Shown: piece by piece, positions 5,325 through 5,856 of the stretch | How the letters are laid out: each line of letters begins with the position of its first letter | Position numbering within the stretch: the stretch's first letter is position 1 | Assembly (NCBI GenBank): GCA_002482705.1 | Contig: DLGM01000235.1 | Location: 1 to 5,856, forward strand | Source of the DNA: Cyanobacteria bacterium UBA7694 | GTDB lineage: Bacteria; Cyanobacteriota; Sericytochromatia; UBA7694 | Length of the DNA: 5,856 nt | Reading direction: 5' to 3' | Program-made: the position numbers and the translations under genes | Notes under the pieces: model-generated | The model's input: the letters and a program-made list of their open reading frames with translations, nothing else | What the model was told of the DNA's origin: nothing | The model's database searches: none

Positions 5325-5856
5325 ATGCTTGAAACGATTCTGGTGAACTTGGTCGTGCTGGCCTTCGCACTGGGGGGATTGGCGCTGTGGTGGATGGGGA
5401 TCAATGCCTTACGGGTGTTGTTATTGAGTAACTTTTGGCCACGGTTGGAAGTACAGGCTCAAGGGCGGGTAGAAGTGACTCAGAGCAAACGGTATATTGA
5501 AAATACCCGTGACTATCGCCCCACTTCTAGTGAGAGTGTTTCCCATCAGGCCTTGGGCGGAGGGGAAGTGACCAGTCGCAGTTATCAGCCTGTGCTCAAT
5601 CTGCGTTATCAATGGCGGGGGCAAAGTTACCAAACGGACAACCGGGATTTTTGGAATCATCGCAGTGGCTATACACAGGCGGAAGCACAGCAACTGGTTG
5701 ATCAGGCACGTAAAAAACCGCTGGTAGTTCGTTTGAATCCGGCCCGGCCCCAGGAGGTCTTTCTGGGCGCAGGGCACTTCCCCTGGGTGTTTACGCCGGT
5801 ATTTTTGCTGGTCGGGGGGTTGATGGCTACCGGGGCGGTGGGGTCTTTGCTCGACG
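5325..5856 (+). CDS. DUF3592-type membrane protein, 5' part (3' end outside window)
   Basis: The frame is open from ATG 5325 to the window end, giving 177 residues so far and no stop. GGAGGG at 5312-5317 lies seven bases before the ATG, which fixes the start. The layout matches DUF3592 proteins as I know them. There is an N-terminal membrane helix (about 4-34) and a middle domain with the typical order YxPxxxxRYxWxGxxY (Y88-Y102), an A-x-x-L segment (121-124) and a V-x-L-N-P-x-x-P turn (about 135-142). This is followed by VFLGAGHF and a second hydrophobic helix (about 153-175). The function of the family is unknown; it is a membrane protein with an exposed beta-rich domain. An insertion-like polar stretch (YIENTRDYRPTSSESVSHQ, about 57-75) precedes the middle domain. 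The gene is transcribed away from the minus-strand cluster, and nothing links the two functionally. Confidence 0.7.
   Translation, partial: MLETILVNLVVLAFALGGLALWWMGINALRVLLLSNFWPRLEVQAQGRVEVTQSKRYIENTRDYRPTSSESVSHQALGGGEVTSRSYQPVLNLRYQWRGQSYQTDNRDFWNHRSGYTQAEAQQLVDQARKKPLVVRLNPARPQEVFLGAGHFPWVFTPVFLLVGGLMATGAVGSLLD

Noticed and set aside
5421..5777. Minus-strand open frame opposite the DUF3592-type gene
   Set aside because: The plus-strand frame has a good ribosome site and family-like motifs. The opposite frame has neither.

Overview
The window reads as chromosomal DNA of a diderm (Gram-negative-type) bacterium with mid-range GC. The diderm call rests on the first gene, whose product looks like an outer-membrane beta-barrel ending in a C-terminal phenylalanine. 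A single GCGATCGC octamer, the HIP1 palindrome common in cyanobacterial genomes, lies inside the second gene. That gives only a weak hint towards Cyanobacteria or their non-photosynthetic relatives, and I cannot name the organism. No tRNA, rRNA, CRISPR array, insertion sequence or phage gene was seen.

Left part, plus strand (1-2629): the 3' end of the beta-barrel gene, then a complete Fur-family metalloregulator gene, then a cytochrome P450 reading frame of 450 codons. The P450 frame carries every family signature (C-helix Arg, I-helix AGHETT, ExxR, PERW, heme-Cys loop) but is cut by one in-frame TAG at 1712-1714. By comparison with P450 BM3, recalled from memory, a leucine is expected at that position, so a TTG to TAG change is the simplest explanation.

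Middle part, minus strand (5004 down to 2669): three co-directional genes. First is a 187-residue protein whose C-terminal half is a glycine-zipper membrane hairpin. After a short gap holding a GC-rich hairpin comes a papain-like cysteine peptidase homologue with an N-terminal EF-hand-like loop. Its stop codon overlaps the start of a 136-residue protein of unknown family (ATGA overlap). The tight coupling of a predicted protease to a small unknown partner, next to a membrane-hairpin protein, is the most suggestive arrangement here. A protease-inhibitor or effector-immunity set is possible but unproven. None of the three has a classical signal peptide.

Right part (5005-5856): a 320-base divergent intergenic region. 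On its left side it holds a perfect TATAAT, a CGTT-A-AACG dyad and a 31-bp near-perfect inverted repeat. It is followed on the plus strand by the 5' part of a DUF3592-type membrane protein gene that runs off the window.
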